A stretch of DNA of 64,000 bases from BP-133 sp040756995 (GCA_040756995.1 JBFLYK010000025.1:1-64000); one strand, 5' to 3'; shown: positions 32,188-43,377, counted from the stretch's first letter. Notes: generated from the letters alone by a model not told the origin. Numbers and translations: made by a program.

Positions 32188-33957
32188 ATGGCGACGCGGC
32201 GTGGGGACCGTTGGGTGGCCCGGCCGGTCGTGGCCGGGCTCATTCGGCTCCTCGTTGTGCTGGTTCCGGCGGTGGCGGGGGCACTGGCCTCGTGGCAGGT
32301 CTCCCGGGTCTGGGAGCAGCCATCAGGCTTCTGGCCGGTCTTCGGGTGGTTCCTCACGCTGGTGGCCGTGGCGGTGGCCGTCGTCCTCGTCGTCCAGCGC
32401 TTCGCCCGGCGGTTCCTGCCCCTGGCCTGGTTGTTCTCCCTCACCTTGGCCTTTCCCGACAAGACCCCGTCCCGCATGGTGACCGCCCGGCGGGCGGCCA
32501 GCCGGCGGGCCCGACGCAAGGCCCTGCAGGACCTGCGGCGGGAAGGCATGGGTCGCGACGCGGCGGAGGCCTCGGAGGCCGCCCTCGTGCTGGTGGCCGC
32601 CCTCGGCGCCCATGACAAGCGGACCCGTGGTCATTCCGAACGGGTCCGGACCCTGGCCGATCTGCTGGCCAAGGAAGCAGGCCTGTCGGACGAGGAACGG
32701 GACAAGCTGCGCTGGGGCGCTCTCCTGCACGACATCGGGAAGCTGGCCGTCCCCGGCGCCATCCTCAACAAGCCCGACCGCCCCAACGAGGAGGAGTGGG
32801 CGACCCTCCAGCGCCATCCCGAGGAAGGGGCGCACCTGGTCGAACCGCTGGTCACCTGGCTCGGCCCCTGGTCCGGCGCCGTCGGCCATCACCACGAGAG
32901 GTGGGACGGGACCGGCTATCCGGCGGGCCTGGCCGGGGATGACATCTCGCTCGGCGGGCGGATCCTGGCCATCGCCGACGCCTACGAGGTCATGACCGCC
33001 GCCCGCGCCTACAAGGTGCCGATGTCGGCGGCGGCGGCCCGCAAGGAGCTGGTGGCGTCGGCCGGGACGCACTTCGACCCGGCGCTGGTGCGGGCGTTCA
33101 TGGGCATTTCGCTGGGAGCGCTGTGGTGGACCACCGGCGTCGGCGCCCTCCTGGCCCAGATCCCGCTCCTCGGCAAGGTCGGTGCCGCCCCGGGGTTCGC
33201 CCGGATCCGGTCCGGTCTGTCGGGCTCGGCCACCGCCGTCGCCACCGTGACGGCCCTGGTCGTGGCCGGTGCCGTCGGCGGCGGCGACTCCGGTGAACCG
33301 GCCGCCTCCCGGGCCCAGGCCGTGCAATCGGCTGCTCCCGCCTCGCCACCACCTTCGCCGGCACCGGTGGTCACCACCGATCCTCCGGCGGTCGCCGCCT
33401 CGGAGCCGGCCCCCGGCGCGGCGCCGGCGGGCACGAGGCGTACCAGCGGGCCGGTCGCCAGGCGACCGGCGCCGACCATCGACACGCTCCTCGAGGGAGT
33501 CGGCACCACCATCACCACCGCCCCGCCGGTCGGTCCGGCCCCGCCGCCGCCGCCGCCGTCTGCGCCGGCCGACCCCGCTTCTCCACCGGCGCCGAGGCCG
33601 TTCTCGGCCAAAGGCCAGCTGCTGGCTCCGGACCTGCTCGGCCGGCTGGGCATCGGGTTGACCAATCGGGGGCCCGTGGGCGGGTGCGGCCCGTCCGCCT
33701 CCCAGGGCCTCGACGCCTGGGTGTTCGAACTTCCCGCCGACGCCCCGGGCGCCGGCGCACCGGTGAAAGCGACCGGCAGCGACCTGCTCGGCCTCCACAA
33801 CCTCGCTGTGGTGTTCCTCAGTGAAGGGTGCGAGGCGTTGGGGCAGTTGGATACGGAAGCGGCCGATGAGGTTGGAGTACTACCGGCCGGCACCCGGTAC
33901 GTGGTGGTTTCCGACCGCCTCGGCATCGGCACCACCGTCTCGTTGACGGTCGGCTGA
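32188..33957 (+). CDS. Membrane HD-GYP domain phosphodiesterase-like protein with Pro-rich extracytoplasmic tail
   Basis: About 589 aa. Two N-terminal membrane spans (VAGLIRLLVVLVPAVAGALA and FGWFLTLVAVAVAVVLVV), a cytoplasmic HD-GYP domain (about 135-305) with HDKRTRGHSERV, LLHDIGKLAVP and HHERWDGTGYP, all metal ligands kept, then a further hydrophobic region (about 355-372), a 170-residue Pro/Ala/Thr linker and a compact C-terminal domain with two cysteines (GGCGPSASQ, EGCEAL). HD-GYP proteins degrade cyclic di-GMP or related dinucleotides. ATG 32188 is 7 nt after TAGCCT, leaderless-like; GTG 32182 is an alternative. Confidence 0.88.
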   Translation: MATRRGDRWVARPVVAGLIRLLVVLVPAVAGALASWQVSRVWEQPSGFWPVFGWFLTLVAVAVAVVLVVQRFARRFLPLAWLFSLTLAFPDKTPSRMVTARRAASRRARRKALQDLRREGMGRDAAEASEAALVLVAALGAHDKRTRGHSERVRTLADLLAKEAGLSDEERDKLRWGALLHDIGKLAVPGAILNKPDRPNEEEWATLQRHPEEGAHLVEPLVTWLGPWSGAVGHHHERWDGTGYPAGLAGDDISLGGRILAIADAYEVMTAARAYKVPMSAAAARKELVASAGTHFDPALVRAFMGISLGALWWTTGVGALLAQIPLLGKVGAAPGFARIRSGLSGSATAVATVTALVVAGAVGGGDSGEPAASRAQAVQSAAPASPPPSPAPVVTTDPPAVAASEPAPGAAPAGTRRTSGPVARRPAPTIDTLLEGVGTTITTAPPVGPAPPPPPPSAPADPASPPAPRPFSAKGQLLAPDLLGRLGIGLTNRGPVGGCGPSASQGLDAWVFELPADAPGAGAPVKATGSDLLGLHNLAVVFLSEGCEALGQLDTEAADEVGVLPAGTRYVVVSDRLGIGTTVSLTVG

Positions 33958-34121
33958 CCGGCGGTCGAAAAAGTCGTTCCGTGGAGCTCCGGAAGTCCCT
34001 TTTCGGAGCCGATCCGCTGGGCCCTTCTGGTAAGATGACAACGTTGGATTTCGGGGCTCTGACCAGCGATTTTCCCTGAACGAGGGCCCCCGCACCCCTC
34101 TAAAGAGCGGAAGGTTCGCGC

Positions 34122-36023
<1,902 letters not shown>

Positions 36024-36061
36024 TTTTCTGCATCTAGCAACAACCAAGGGAGGCGGCCGAG

Positions 36062-38530
36062 GTGCCTGACGGCCAGCAGAGCCTGGGAGCGATCGAGCCG
36101 ATCGAGATCCAGGAGGAGATGTCGCGGTCCTTCATGGACTACGCGATGTCCGTCATCGTTTCGAGGGCCCTGCCCGACGCCCGCGACGGCCTGAAGCCCG
36201 TCCACCGGCGGATCCTCTACGGCATGTACGACCGGGGCCTGCGCCCCGAGCGGCCCTACGTGAAGTGCGCCCAGGTCGTCGGCCACGTGATGGGCAACTA
36301 CCACCCCCACGGCGACACGGCGATCTACGACGCCCTCGCCCGCATGGCCCAGAACTTCTCCCTCCGCCACCCCCTCGTCGACGGTCACGGCAACTTCGGC
36401 TCCCCCGACCCCAACGACCGTCCGGCGGCGATGAGGTACACCGAATGCCGGCTGGCGCCGTTGGCCATGCACATGCTGGCGGGGATCGACGAGGACACCG
36501 TCGACTTCATCGACACCTATGACGGCAAGACGCAGGAGCCGGCGGTACTGCCTTCCCGTTTCCCGAACCTGCTGGTGAACGGGAGCGGTGGCATCGCCGT
36601 GGGAATGGCGACCAACATCCCGCCGCACAACCTCCGCGAGGTCATCGACGCCACGGTCCACCTCATCGACAATCCCGAGGCGACGCCCGACGACCTCATG
36701 CAATTCGTGCTGGGGCCGGACTTCCCGACCGGTGCACTGATCATGGGCCGGGCCGGAATCCTCGACGCCTACCGGACGGGTCGGGGGTCGATCCGGATGC
36801 GGGCCGTGGCCGAGATCGAGGAAGACGCCCGGGGCGGGCAGCGCATCGTCGTCACCGAAGTGCCGTACCAGACCTCGGTCGAGGCCATCGGGGCCAAGAT
36901 CGAGGAGCTCGTGCGGGAGCGGAAGATCGAAGGCATCCGCGACGCCCGCAACGAGAGTTCTCGGGCCGGTACCCGGCTCGTCATCGACCTGAAACGCGAC
37001 GCCAACGCCCAGGTCGTCCTCAACATGCTCTACAAGCACACGCCGATGCAGTCGAGCTTCGGAGTGATCATGCTCGCCCTGATGGACGGCGCGCCCAAGG
37101 TGCTGAACCTGGCGGAGGCGCTCAACGCCTACGTCCGCCATCAGGTGGAAGTCGTCCGGCGCCGGACCGAATATCGGCTGCGCAAGGCCCGCGACCGGGC
37201 CCACATCGTCGAAGGTCTCCTGCGGGCCCTCGACATGCTCGATGAGGTCATCGCCCTCATCCGCGGTTCGGCGGACGTCGACGCCGCCCGGGCCGGCCTC
37301 ATGGCGGCGCCGTTCGAGTTCTCGGAGATCCAGGCCAACCACATTCTCGACATGCCGCTGCGGCGCCTCACCGGCCTGGAGCGCCAGAAGCTCATCGACG
37401 AGTTCTCCGAACTCACCGCCACGATCACCGAGCTGGAATCGATCCTGGCCGATCCCGCCAAGCTGCGGGGCGTCATCAAGACCGAGCTCATCGAGATCCG
37501 CGACAAGTTCGGCAACGATCGCCGCAGCCAGATCACCTACGACCCGGGTGACCTCGACACGCTCGACCTCATCGACGACGACGAGGTCGTGGTCACCCTG
37601 TCGAAGGGCGGCTACATCAAGACTGTCGCCGCCGACGCCTTCCGCCGTCAGGGCCGGGGCGGCCGCGGCGTCACCGGGGCGAAGCTCAAGGACGAGGACT
37701 ACATCGAGCATCTCCTCACCACCACGGCGCACTCCTACCTGTTGTTCTTCTCGAACCGGGGCCGGGTCTACCGGCTGCGGGCCCACGAGATTCCGATGAA
37801 GGAGCGCACCGCCCGGGGTACGGCGCTGGTCAACCTCATCGCCCTCCAGCCCGGGGAGCGGGTGCAGGCGATCATCGACACCCGCCAGTACGAGGAGGGC
37901 CGTTACCTGTTCTTCTGCACGGCCAAGGGTGTCGTGAAGAAGACGCTGATGAGCGAGTACGACTCCTCGCTGCGGACGGGCCTCATCGCCATCAACCTCC
38001 GGGAGGACGACGAGCTCGTCAAGGTCATCCAGACCACCGGCAACGACGACATCTTCATGGTCTCCCGCGACGGCATGACGATCCGTTTCTCGGAGGACGA
38101 CGTGCGGCCCATGGGCCGGGCGACCTCCGGTGTGCGGGGCATGAAGCTGAAGGACGCCAACGACGTCGTCGTCGGCTGCGACGTCGCCCGCGACGACGTG
38201 GAGATCCTGCTCGTGACCGAGGCCGGCTACGGCAAGCGGACGAAGCTCGACCGGTTCAACCGGCAGGGCCGCGGCGGCCAGGGCGTGCGGGGCATCAAGG
38301 TCACCGCCGCCCGGGGGTCGGTGGTGGCGGCCTTCATGGTCAGCTCGGACGACGAGATCCTCGTCTTCTCCTCCGCGGGCAACATCATCCGGATGGAGGC
38401 CGGCGAGATCTCCTCACAGGGCCGCGACGCCACCGGCGTCCGGATCGCCCGGGTCGGGGCCGGCGAGCAGGTGTCGGCTGTGGCGCCCGTCCTCGAAACC
38501 GATGCGCCCGAGGAGGGCGGGGCGGCGTGA
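36062..38530 (+). CDS. gyrA: DNA gyrase subunit A
   Basis: 822 aa breakage-reunion subunit. EEMSRSFMDYAMSVIVSRALPD at the start, catalytic Tyr in AAMRYTECRL, and quinolone-determining region HPHGDTAIYDALARM (Thr where E. coli has Ser83, Asp at position 87). The C-terminal pinwheel contains the GyrA-box region RRQGRGGRGVTG. GTG 36062 after GGGAGGCGGCCGAG. The stop overlaps the DUF3566 start. Confidence 0.97.
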   Translation: MPDGQQSLGAIEPIEIQEEMSRSFMDYAMSVIVSRALPDARDGLKPVHRRILYGMYDRGLRPERPYVKCAQVVGHVMGNYHPHGDTAIYDALARMAQNFSLRHPLVDGHGNFGSPDPNDRPAAMRYTECRLAPLAMHMLAGIDEDTVDFIDTYDGKTQEPAVLPSRFPNLLVNGSGGIAVGMATNIPPHNLREVIDATVHLIDNPEATPDDLMQFVLGPDFPTGALIMGRAGILDAYRTGRGSIRMRAVAEIEEDARGGQRIVVTEVPYQTSVEAIGAKIEELVRERKIEGIRDARNESSRAGTRLVIDLKRDANAQVVLNMLYKHTPMQSSFGVIMLALMDGAPKVLNLAEALNAYVRHQVEVVRRRTEYRLRKARDRAHIVEGLLRALDMLDEVIALIRGSADVDAARAGLMAAPFEFSEIQANHILDMPLRRLTGLERQKLIDEFSELTATITELESILADPAKLRGVIKTELIEIRDKFGNDRRSQITYDPGDLDTLDLIDDDEVVVTLSKGGYIKTVAADAFRRQGRGGRGVTGAKLKDEDYIEHLLTTTAHSYLLFFSNRGRVYRLRAHEIPMKERTARGTALVNLIALQPGERVQAIIDTRQYEEGRYLFFCTAKGVVKKTLMSEYDSSLRTGLIAINLREDDELVKVIQTTGNDDIFMVSRDGMTIRFSEDDVRPMGRATSGVRGMKLKDANDVVVGCDVARDDVEILLVTEAGYGKRTKLDRFNRQGRGGQGVRGIKVTAARGSVVAAFMVSSDDEILVFSSAGNIIRMEAGEISSQGRDATGVRIARVGAGEQVSAVAPVLETDAPEEGGAA

Positions 38531-38994
38531 GTGGCCTGCCGGGGTCGCGGGTGACATCGTCTGGGCCTCCGCTCGGGGACTGGCTGCGCGACCCCGACAT
38601 CGAAGTGGTGAAGAAGCCCGAGCGGCGCACGGTGATCCTGCGGCGCATCGACCTGTGGTCGGCGCTCAAGGTGTCGCTCGGGCTCTACTTCAGCATCTTC
38701 CTGGTCATGCTGACCGGACTGGTGCTGCTGTGGTTCGGCGGCCGTTCCGCCGGCGTCATCGACAACATCGAGAGCCTGGTGGAGCAGCTCGGCTACGCCG
38801 AGAACGACACGTTCCACTTCAAGGGTGCCGAGATCCTGAAGATGACGGCCGTCATCGGCCCGATCCTCGTCGTGCTCGGCGCGCTGGCCACGGTGGCCGG
38901 TGTCGCCCTGTTCAATGCCCTGTCCCGCCTCGTCGGCGGTGTCGAGGTGACGGTGGCCGACGGCGAGGAGCCGCCGCCCCGGCGGGGGGTCTAG
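38527..38994 (+). CDS. DUF3566 membrane protein (Rv0007-like)
   Basis: 155 aa. GTG overlaps the gyrA stop (GTGA). Cytoplasmic N-terminus, then RRIDLWSALKVSLGLYFSI leading into membrane span 1, and a second span at about 113-135 (MTAVIGPILVVLGALATVAGVALF). DUF3566 proteins follow gyrA in many actinobacteria; mycobacterial Rv0007 is proposed to act in envelope growth. Ends CTAG, sharing bases with the stop of the opposing small gene. Confidence 0.92.
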   Translation: MSGLPGSRVTSSGPPLGDWLRDPDIEVVKKPERRTVILRRIDLWSALKVSLGLYFSIFLVMLTGLVLLWFGGRSAGVIDNIESLVEQLGYAENDTFHFKGAEILKMTAVIGPILVVLGALATVAGVALFNALSRLVGGVEVTVADGEEPPPRRGV

Positions 38995-39221
38995 GCCTCG
39001 GCGGTGAGCTGCAGGCTCTGCGCCTCGAGCCAGGCCGAGATCTCTTCCGCCCACGTCACGAAGGAGCGGCGGGTCAGGCCCAGCTCCAGCAGGCGCTCGG
39101 CGAAGGGAACGGTCTTGATCGGAACGCCGGCGCTCAGCGGCTGCACATCGCACAGGCAGTGCGCCAGCCCATGGCCGGAACAGCCGGTGGAGAAGGCCGT
39201 GGCCTCGTTGCCGTCGATCAT
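38991..39221 (-). CDS. Hypothetical protein (76 aa)
   Basis: From ATG 39221, with AAAGGGGACGACGA upstream as a possible ribosome site. Begins MIDGNEATAFSTGCSGHG and contains three Cys (13, 22, 24 approximately) in the first third, then a helical part RLLELGLTRRSFVTWAEEISAWLEAQ. Convergent with DUF3566, sharing a CTAG stop. No family recognised. Confidence 0.5.
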   Translation of the reverse strand: MIDGNEATAFSTGCSGHGLAHCLCDVQPLSAGVPIKTVPFAERLLELGLTRRSFVTWAEEISAWLEAQSLQLTAEA

Positions 39222-39472
39222 TCGTCGTCCCCTTTGAGCCTGCACCCGTTCGGCGGACCGTGCCCGGCTCCGCCTGCCCAACACTCTGTTCAACGGCTAT
39301 CTCGGCTCTTCATTACGGGTCATTGACAAAAATGATCCAGAAGCAGGAGAACGCCTGGTCATGTCGGGTCATAGGCGACCAACAGGGCGTGGCCCGGACG
39401 AAGGGGTCAGACCGGGCAGACCACGAGCCGCCGACGGGCAGGGCGGCGTCTAAACTGCCGGGCCGTGGTTCG

Positions 39473-39546
39473 GGGGCTATAGCTCAGTCGGTTAGAGCGC
39501 ATCCCTGATAAGGATGAGGTCGCTGGTTCGATTCCAGCTAGCCCCA
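39473..39546 (+). tRNA. tRNA-Ile (anticodon GAT)
   Basis: Acceptor GGGGCTA/TAGCCCC, anticodon loop CTGATAA within ATCC/GGAT stem, T arm GCTGG-TTCGATT-CCAGC, discriminator A, no CCA. TAAACT at 39451-39456 could be its -10. Location after gyrA-DUF3566 matches the ileT position in actinobacteria. The 251-bp stretch before it (39222-39472) holds no gene; a TTGACA at 39323-39328 has no matching -10. Confidence 0.97.
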
Positions 39547-39549
39547 CAC

Positions 39550-39687
39550 ATGAAAGCCCTCCGGCGTACCCTGGTCGCCCTCGGGTTGGCCGGAGCGGTC
39601 GGTTGGCTGCTCCGCCTCCGGGGCCGAGGCGGTGCCCCGCCCACCAAGGGCGGCTGGCGCCAGCTGCACGAGCCCGACTTCCGGTGA
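39550..39687 (+). CDS. Small basic protein coupled to the next gene (45 aa)
   Basis: ATG 39550 lies only 3 bp after the tRNA-Ile end. MKALRRTLVALGLAGAVGW gives one membrane-like helix, then a basic segment (RLRGRGGAPPTKGGWRQLHE) and end PDFR. The TGA overlaps the GTG start of the following dehydrogenase-like gene (GTGA), strong support for translation. Unrecognised family; placement resembles the DLW-39 small proteins near this tRNA in other actinobacteria, but the DLW motif is absent. Confidence 0.6.
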   Translation: MKALRRTLVALGLAGAVGWLLRLRGRGGAPPTKGGWRQLHEPDFR

Positions 39688-40742
39688 CCACGGTTCTGCT
39701 GGTCGGCTCGGGCGCCGTGGGGCGCCGGGCCGCCCGCCAGCTGGCGGAGACCGACGGGGTCGAACGGATCCTGATCACCGACCGGGCGCCGGCGCTGGCC
39801 GAGGAGGCCGCCGAGGCCATGGGCGACCGGGCCGAAGCGATCGACTGGGCCCCCGACCGGCCGCTCCCGTCCGGAGTCGGAGTCGTCGCCTCGGCCATCG
39901 GAGGCTCCGCCGAACGGGCCGTGTTCGAACGGGCGGTGGAGGCCGGCGTCCCGGCGGCGGGGTGCGCCGACGACGATGACGGCATCCGCCGCGTCCTGGA
40001 TCTCGACGACGCCGCCCGGGAGGCCGGCGTCACGCTGGCCGCCGGCTGCGGCCTGGCGCCGGGGCTGGCCGACGTTCTGGCCCGTCACGCCGCCGATGCT
40101 CTGGAAGTCGTGGACGAGGTCCACGTCGCCCGGGCCGGTTCGGCCGGGCCGGCCTGCCGGTCCACCATCGTCCGGGCCGCCCGCGGTTCCGTCCTCGAAT
40201 GGCGCGACGGCGCCTGGGCCCGCCACCGGGCGGGGAGCGGCCGCCAGCTCGTGTGGTTTCCGTCGCCGGTCGGCGGTCTCGACTGCCACCGGGCCGGTTC
40301 GGGGCAGGCGGCGCTGCTCCTCGACGCCTTCCCGACACTGCGCCGGGCGTCGATGCGGATCGCCTCGCCGCTCGGCCCCGGGCGTCAGGCGCCGGGCATG
40401 CGCCTGCTGGGTCACATCCCGGTGGTGTCGACCGCGCTCACGGGCGGCAACGCCGCCCGGCGCCGCGACCCGGAGGGCGACTGGGGTGCGGTCTGGGTGG
40501 AGGTGCGCGGTCGCCGGGGCCGGTCGGAGGAGATCCTCGTCTACGGCGCCGTCGACCGGATGGCCTTCGCCTCCGGGGCCGTCCTGGCCGTGGCCGCCCT
40601 GTGGCTGGCCGGTCTCGGACCGGCGGCCGTCAGCGCCACCGGCGCCCACGGGCTGGCGGCGCTGGTCGACCCGGTGCCGTTCCTCGGCGAGCTGGCCCGC
40701 CGGGGCGTCAAGGCCGCCGTCTTCGAGGGCGCCTCGGTCTGA
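39684..40742 (+). CDS. Saccharopine dehydrogenase-like NAD(P)-binding protein
   Basis: 352 aa. Rossmann motif VLLVGSGAVGRRAARQL at the N-terminus, GVTLAAGCGLAPGLADVLARHA, and a C-terminal domain typical of the LYS9-like family. No lysine-pathway genes nearby, so the actual substrate is open. Start GTG coupled to the small upstream gene. Confidence 0.85.
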   Translation: MTTVLLVGSGAVGRRAARQLAETDGVERILITDRAPALAEEAAEAMGDRAEAIDWAPDRPLPSGVGVVASAIGGSAERAVFERAVEAGVPAAGCADDDDGIRRVLDLDDAAREAGVTLAAGCGLAPGLADVLARHAADALEVVDEVHVARAGSAGPACRSTIVRAARGSVLEWRDGAWARHRAGSGRQLVWFPSPVGGLDCHRAGSGQAALLLDAFPTLRRASMRIASPLGPGRQAPGMRLLGHIPVVSTALTGGNAARRRDPEGDWGAVWVEVRGRRGRSEEILVYGAVDRMAFASGAVLAVAALWLAGLGPAAVSATGAHGLAALVDPVPFLGELARRGVKAAVFEGASV

Positions 40743-40757
40743 GCCGCCCGTCCGGCT

Positions 40758-41702
40758 CTACGGCCGGATGACGAGCTTGCCGAACTGCTCGCCCGCTTCG
40801 AGTACCCGCATGGCGTCGCGGACCTTCTCCACGCCGTCGTAGACCTCCGAGACCGGAGGGTGGAGATCGGCGTGCTCGACGAAGGCGCACAGCGTCTTGA
40901 ACTCGTCGAGCGTGCCCATGGCCGAACCGAGCACCTGGATCTCCCGGTAGAAGAGCCGGTTGAGATCGGCCGAAGGACGGGAGCCGGTGGTGGCCCCGGC
41001 CACCACGATGCGCCCGCCCTGGTTGAGCGACTTCATCGAGTGGCCCCAGGTGGCCTCGCCGACCGTCTCCAGCACGACGTCGACCCGCTTGGGCAGCTTC
41101 CCGCCCGAGATGACCCCCTCGTGGGCGCCGAGCTGGCGGGCCTTCTCCAGCGCCTCCTCCTTGCGGGAGGTGACCGTGACGTGGGCCCCGGCGTGGACGG
41201 CGAGCATGATGGCGGCCGTCGACACCCCGCCGCTGGCGCCCTGCACGAGCAGCCGCTCGCCGGGCCGCAGCTGCGCCTTGGTGAACAGCATCCGGTAGGC
41301 GGTGAGCCAGGCGGTGCCGAGCCCGGCGGCCTCCTCGAAACTGAGGTTGGCCGGCTTCGGGACCAGGTTGGCGGCCGGAAGCGCCACCTTGGGAGCGAAG
41401 GTGCCGTCGACCCCGTCGGTCAGCATCCGCAGGCCGCCGTCCGGTGTCGGGAGCACCGGGTAGAAGACGACCTCCTTCCCGTCCGGGGAGAGGCCGGCGC
41501 CGTCACAGCCGAGCACCACCGGCGGCTCGAAGGGGTAGCCGACCTGGCCTTTCAGCGTCCACGTGTCGTGGGGGTTGAGGGAGGCGGCCTTCACGTCGGC
41601 CACCACCCAGCCGGCCGGCGGGTCGGGGTCGTGGTACTCGCCGACGACGAGGCCGTCGAGGAAATCGGGCAGACCGAGCTTTTCGGCATAGGCGGCGATC
41701 AT
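40758..41702 (-). CDS. Zinc-binding-type (MDR) alcohol/quinone oxidoreductase
   Basis: 314 aa from ATG 41702. GroES-like N-terminus with AASLNPHDTWTLKG and VLGCDGAG, NADPH-binding VQGASGGVSTAAI, and C-terminal GKLVIRP. No structural zinc cysteine cluster, so it belongs to the zeta-crystallin/quinone reductase side of the family. Divergent from the HDOD gene. Confidence 0.9.
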   Translation of the reverse strand: MIAAYAEKLGLPDFLDGLVVGEYHDPDPPAGWVVADVKAASLNPHDTWTLKGQVGYPFEPPVVLGCDGAGLSPDGKEVVFYPVLPTPDGGLRMLTDGVDGTFAPKVALPAANLVPKPANLSFEEAAGLGTAWLTAYRMLFTKAQLRPGERLLVQGASGGVSTAAIMLAVHAGAHVTVTSRKEEALEKARQLGAHEGVISGGKLPKRVDVVLETVGEATWGHSMKSLNQGGRIVVAGATTGSRPSADLNRLFYREIQVLGSAMGTLDEFKTLCAFVEHADLHPPVSEVYDGVEKVRDAMRVLEAGEQFGKLVIRP

Positions 41703-41772
41703 GCTCGTGACTCTACCCAGGCCGGTCGCCGTTCCTCTTTTCCGGGCGCCCGGGCGGCCGATCGGGGGGCAC

Positions 41773-42804
41773 GTGGGTCGCGACGTGCTGCTCGTGGGCG
41801 AGCCGGACGCGGTCGGAACGCTGCCGTCCGAGGGCGACGGGCGTCTCCAGACCTGTTCCTCGCCGGATGAGGCGTTGGCCCGGCTGCGGTCGGGCACGCC
41901 CTGCGACGTCGTGGTCGCCGCCGAGCTGCCCGGGCTGGAGGGGGTCAATCTCCTGGCCCGGCTGCGGGACGAGTACCCGCATGTCGCCCGCATCGTGGTG
42001 GCGCCACCGCCGGCCATCGCCGTGGGGTTCCGGATCGCCGACCTGGCCCACCAGGTGCTCCCGGCCGGTGCGGCGCCGGAGGTCATCCAGGACGCGCTGG
42101 CCCGCACGCTGGCGCTGCGGGAACTGCTGGCCGACGACCGGCTCCGGGCGCTGGCCGGCTCGGTGGACGGTCTCCCGAGCCTGCCCCGCATCTACGGCGA
42201 CCTCACCGCCGCGCTGGAATCACCGAGCTGTGGGACGGAGGAGATCTCCGCCGTCGTGTGCCGTGATCCGGCGCTGGCGGCCAAAGTCCTTCAGCTGGTG
42301 AACTCCTCGTTCTTCGGCTTGCCCCGGCGGGTCACGTCGCTCCCCGAGGCGGTCTCCTTTCTCGGGGTCACGACCCTGCGGAGCCTGGTGCTGTCGACGG
42401 AGGCGATGTCGCTCTTCCGGCCGGCGGCCCGGGGGGCCGGGCTCGACGTCGACGGGCTGGCGGCCCGGGCGGTGGCCACGGCTACCGAGGCGGCCCGGCT
42501 GGCGGCGCCGGAGTACCGCGGCGATGCGTTCACCGCCGGGTTGCTCTCGGACGTGGGGCTCCTGCTCCTGGCGGCCAAGGCGCCGGATCTGCTCCGGCGG
42601 GACGAGGCGGACCTGGGCTTCACCCACGGCGGTCTCGGTGCCTACCTGCTCGGGCTGTGGGGCCTCGTGCCGGGGATCGTCGAAGCGGTGGCCTTCCACC
42701 ATGACGTGCCGGAGGCGCGCTCCCTGGTCGGCGGGGCCGCCGGCGGTTTCGGCACCCGCCAGGCGGTCGGGCTGGCCGTGCGGTCCTGCATGAGGACCGG
42801 CTGA
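41773..42804 (+). CDS. Response-regulator-like plus HDOD domain protein
   Basis: 343 aa from GTG 41773; an ATG at 41701 would overlap the start of the divergent gene, so it was not chosen. The N-terminal part (RDVLLVGEPDAV ... CDVVVAAELPGLEGVNLLARLRDEYPHVARIVV) resembles a receiver domain, but the usual phospho-Asp site reads VVVAAELPG, so it is probably not phosphorylated. HDOD domain from about residue 137 (LPSLPRIYGDLTAAL ... VNSSFFGLPRRVTSLPEAVSFLGVTTLRSLVLS). Such proteins act in signalling; target unknown. Confidence 0.85.
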   Translation: MGRDVLLVGEPDAVGTLPSEGDGRLQTCSSPDEALARLRSGTPCDVVVAAELPGLEGVNLLARLRDEYPHVARIVVAPPPAIAVGFRIADLAHQVLPAGAAPEVIQDALARTLALRELLADDRLRALAGSVDGLPSLPRIYGDLTAALESPSCGTEEISAVVCRDPALAAKVLQLVNSSFFGLPRRVTSLPEAVSFLGVTTLRSLVLSTEAMSLFRPAARGAGLDVDGLAARAVATATEAARLAAPEYRGDAFTAGLLSDVGLLLLAAKAPDLLRRDEADLGFTHGGLGAYLLGLWGLVPGIVEAVAFHHDVPEARSLVGGAAGGFGTRQAVGLAVRSCMRTG

Positions 42805-42894
42805 ACGAGGGCGGCCCCGCCCGGCCCGGCCGGGAACCTTTCGCGGCCTGGGCCCGACTACCGCTCAGGTTGTCGTGACATCGCGGGAGGGCCG

Positions 42895-43377
42895 ATGGGA
42901 AATCGGAAGGCAGCATCACCGGCGCGCCGGGCGGGCCGGGCCGCCGTCGTCGCCGGGACACTGGTCCTTTCGCTGCCGGCGGCGGCGTGGGCGCATCCCG
43001 TCTTCGTCAGCAGCGCCTCGGTACCGGCCAACTCCGACCAGAAGCTGAGCTTCCACGTCCCGGAGGAGAAGGGCCCTGACGTTCACAACACCAAGGTGGT
43101 GTTCGTCCTGCCGGAGGGCTTCGCCGACGCCCGCTGCGACGACAAGCCGCAATGGAGCTGTGCCGTCTCGGGCGCCAGCAACGGCCGCACCGTCGTGACC
43201 TACACCCGCACCGCCGGGAACGGTGTCGACGACCGGTTCAGCTTCGGCGTACGGACCCCCGGCCGACCCGGCGACTATGCGATTCCGACGCACCAGTCCT
43301 ACAGCGACCGGACCACGGTGCGGTGGGACGGGCCACCCGACTCGGAGTACCCGGCGCCCGTCCTCAAGGTCACGTGA
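42895..43377 (+). CDS. YcnI-like (DUF1775) exported copper-binding protein
   Basis: 160 aa. Signal peptide ends AAAWA, so the mature protein would begin HPVFVSSASVPANSDQK; an N-terminal His is the copper ligand in YcnI. Body with VVFVLPEGF, CAVSG and FSFGVRTPG fits DUF1775. Two cysteines in the mature protein (RCDDKPQWSC) may form a disulfide. The usual C-terminal membrane span of YcnI is missing, so it is a shorter, soluble version. No copper transporter adjoins it. Confidence 0.75.
   Translation: MGNRKAASPARRAGRAAVVAGTLVLSLPAAAWAHPVFVSSASVPANSDQKLSFHVPEEKGPDVHNTKVVFVLPEGFADARCDDKPQWSCAVSGASNGRTVVTYTRTAGNGVDDRFSFGVRTPGRPGDYAIPTHQSYSDRTTVRWDGPPDSEYPAPVLKVT

Noticed and set aside
38991..39221. 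DGNEA-type N-terminus of a pyruvate:ferredoxin oxidoreductase remnant
   Set aside because: Only the first six residues resemble it; the following residues do not match, and the frame is intact with its own stop.
41701..41772. Upstream ATG for the HDOD gene
   Set aside because: It would overlap the start codon of the divergent oxidoreductase; GTG 41773 with GGGGGG upstream is more likely.
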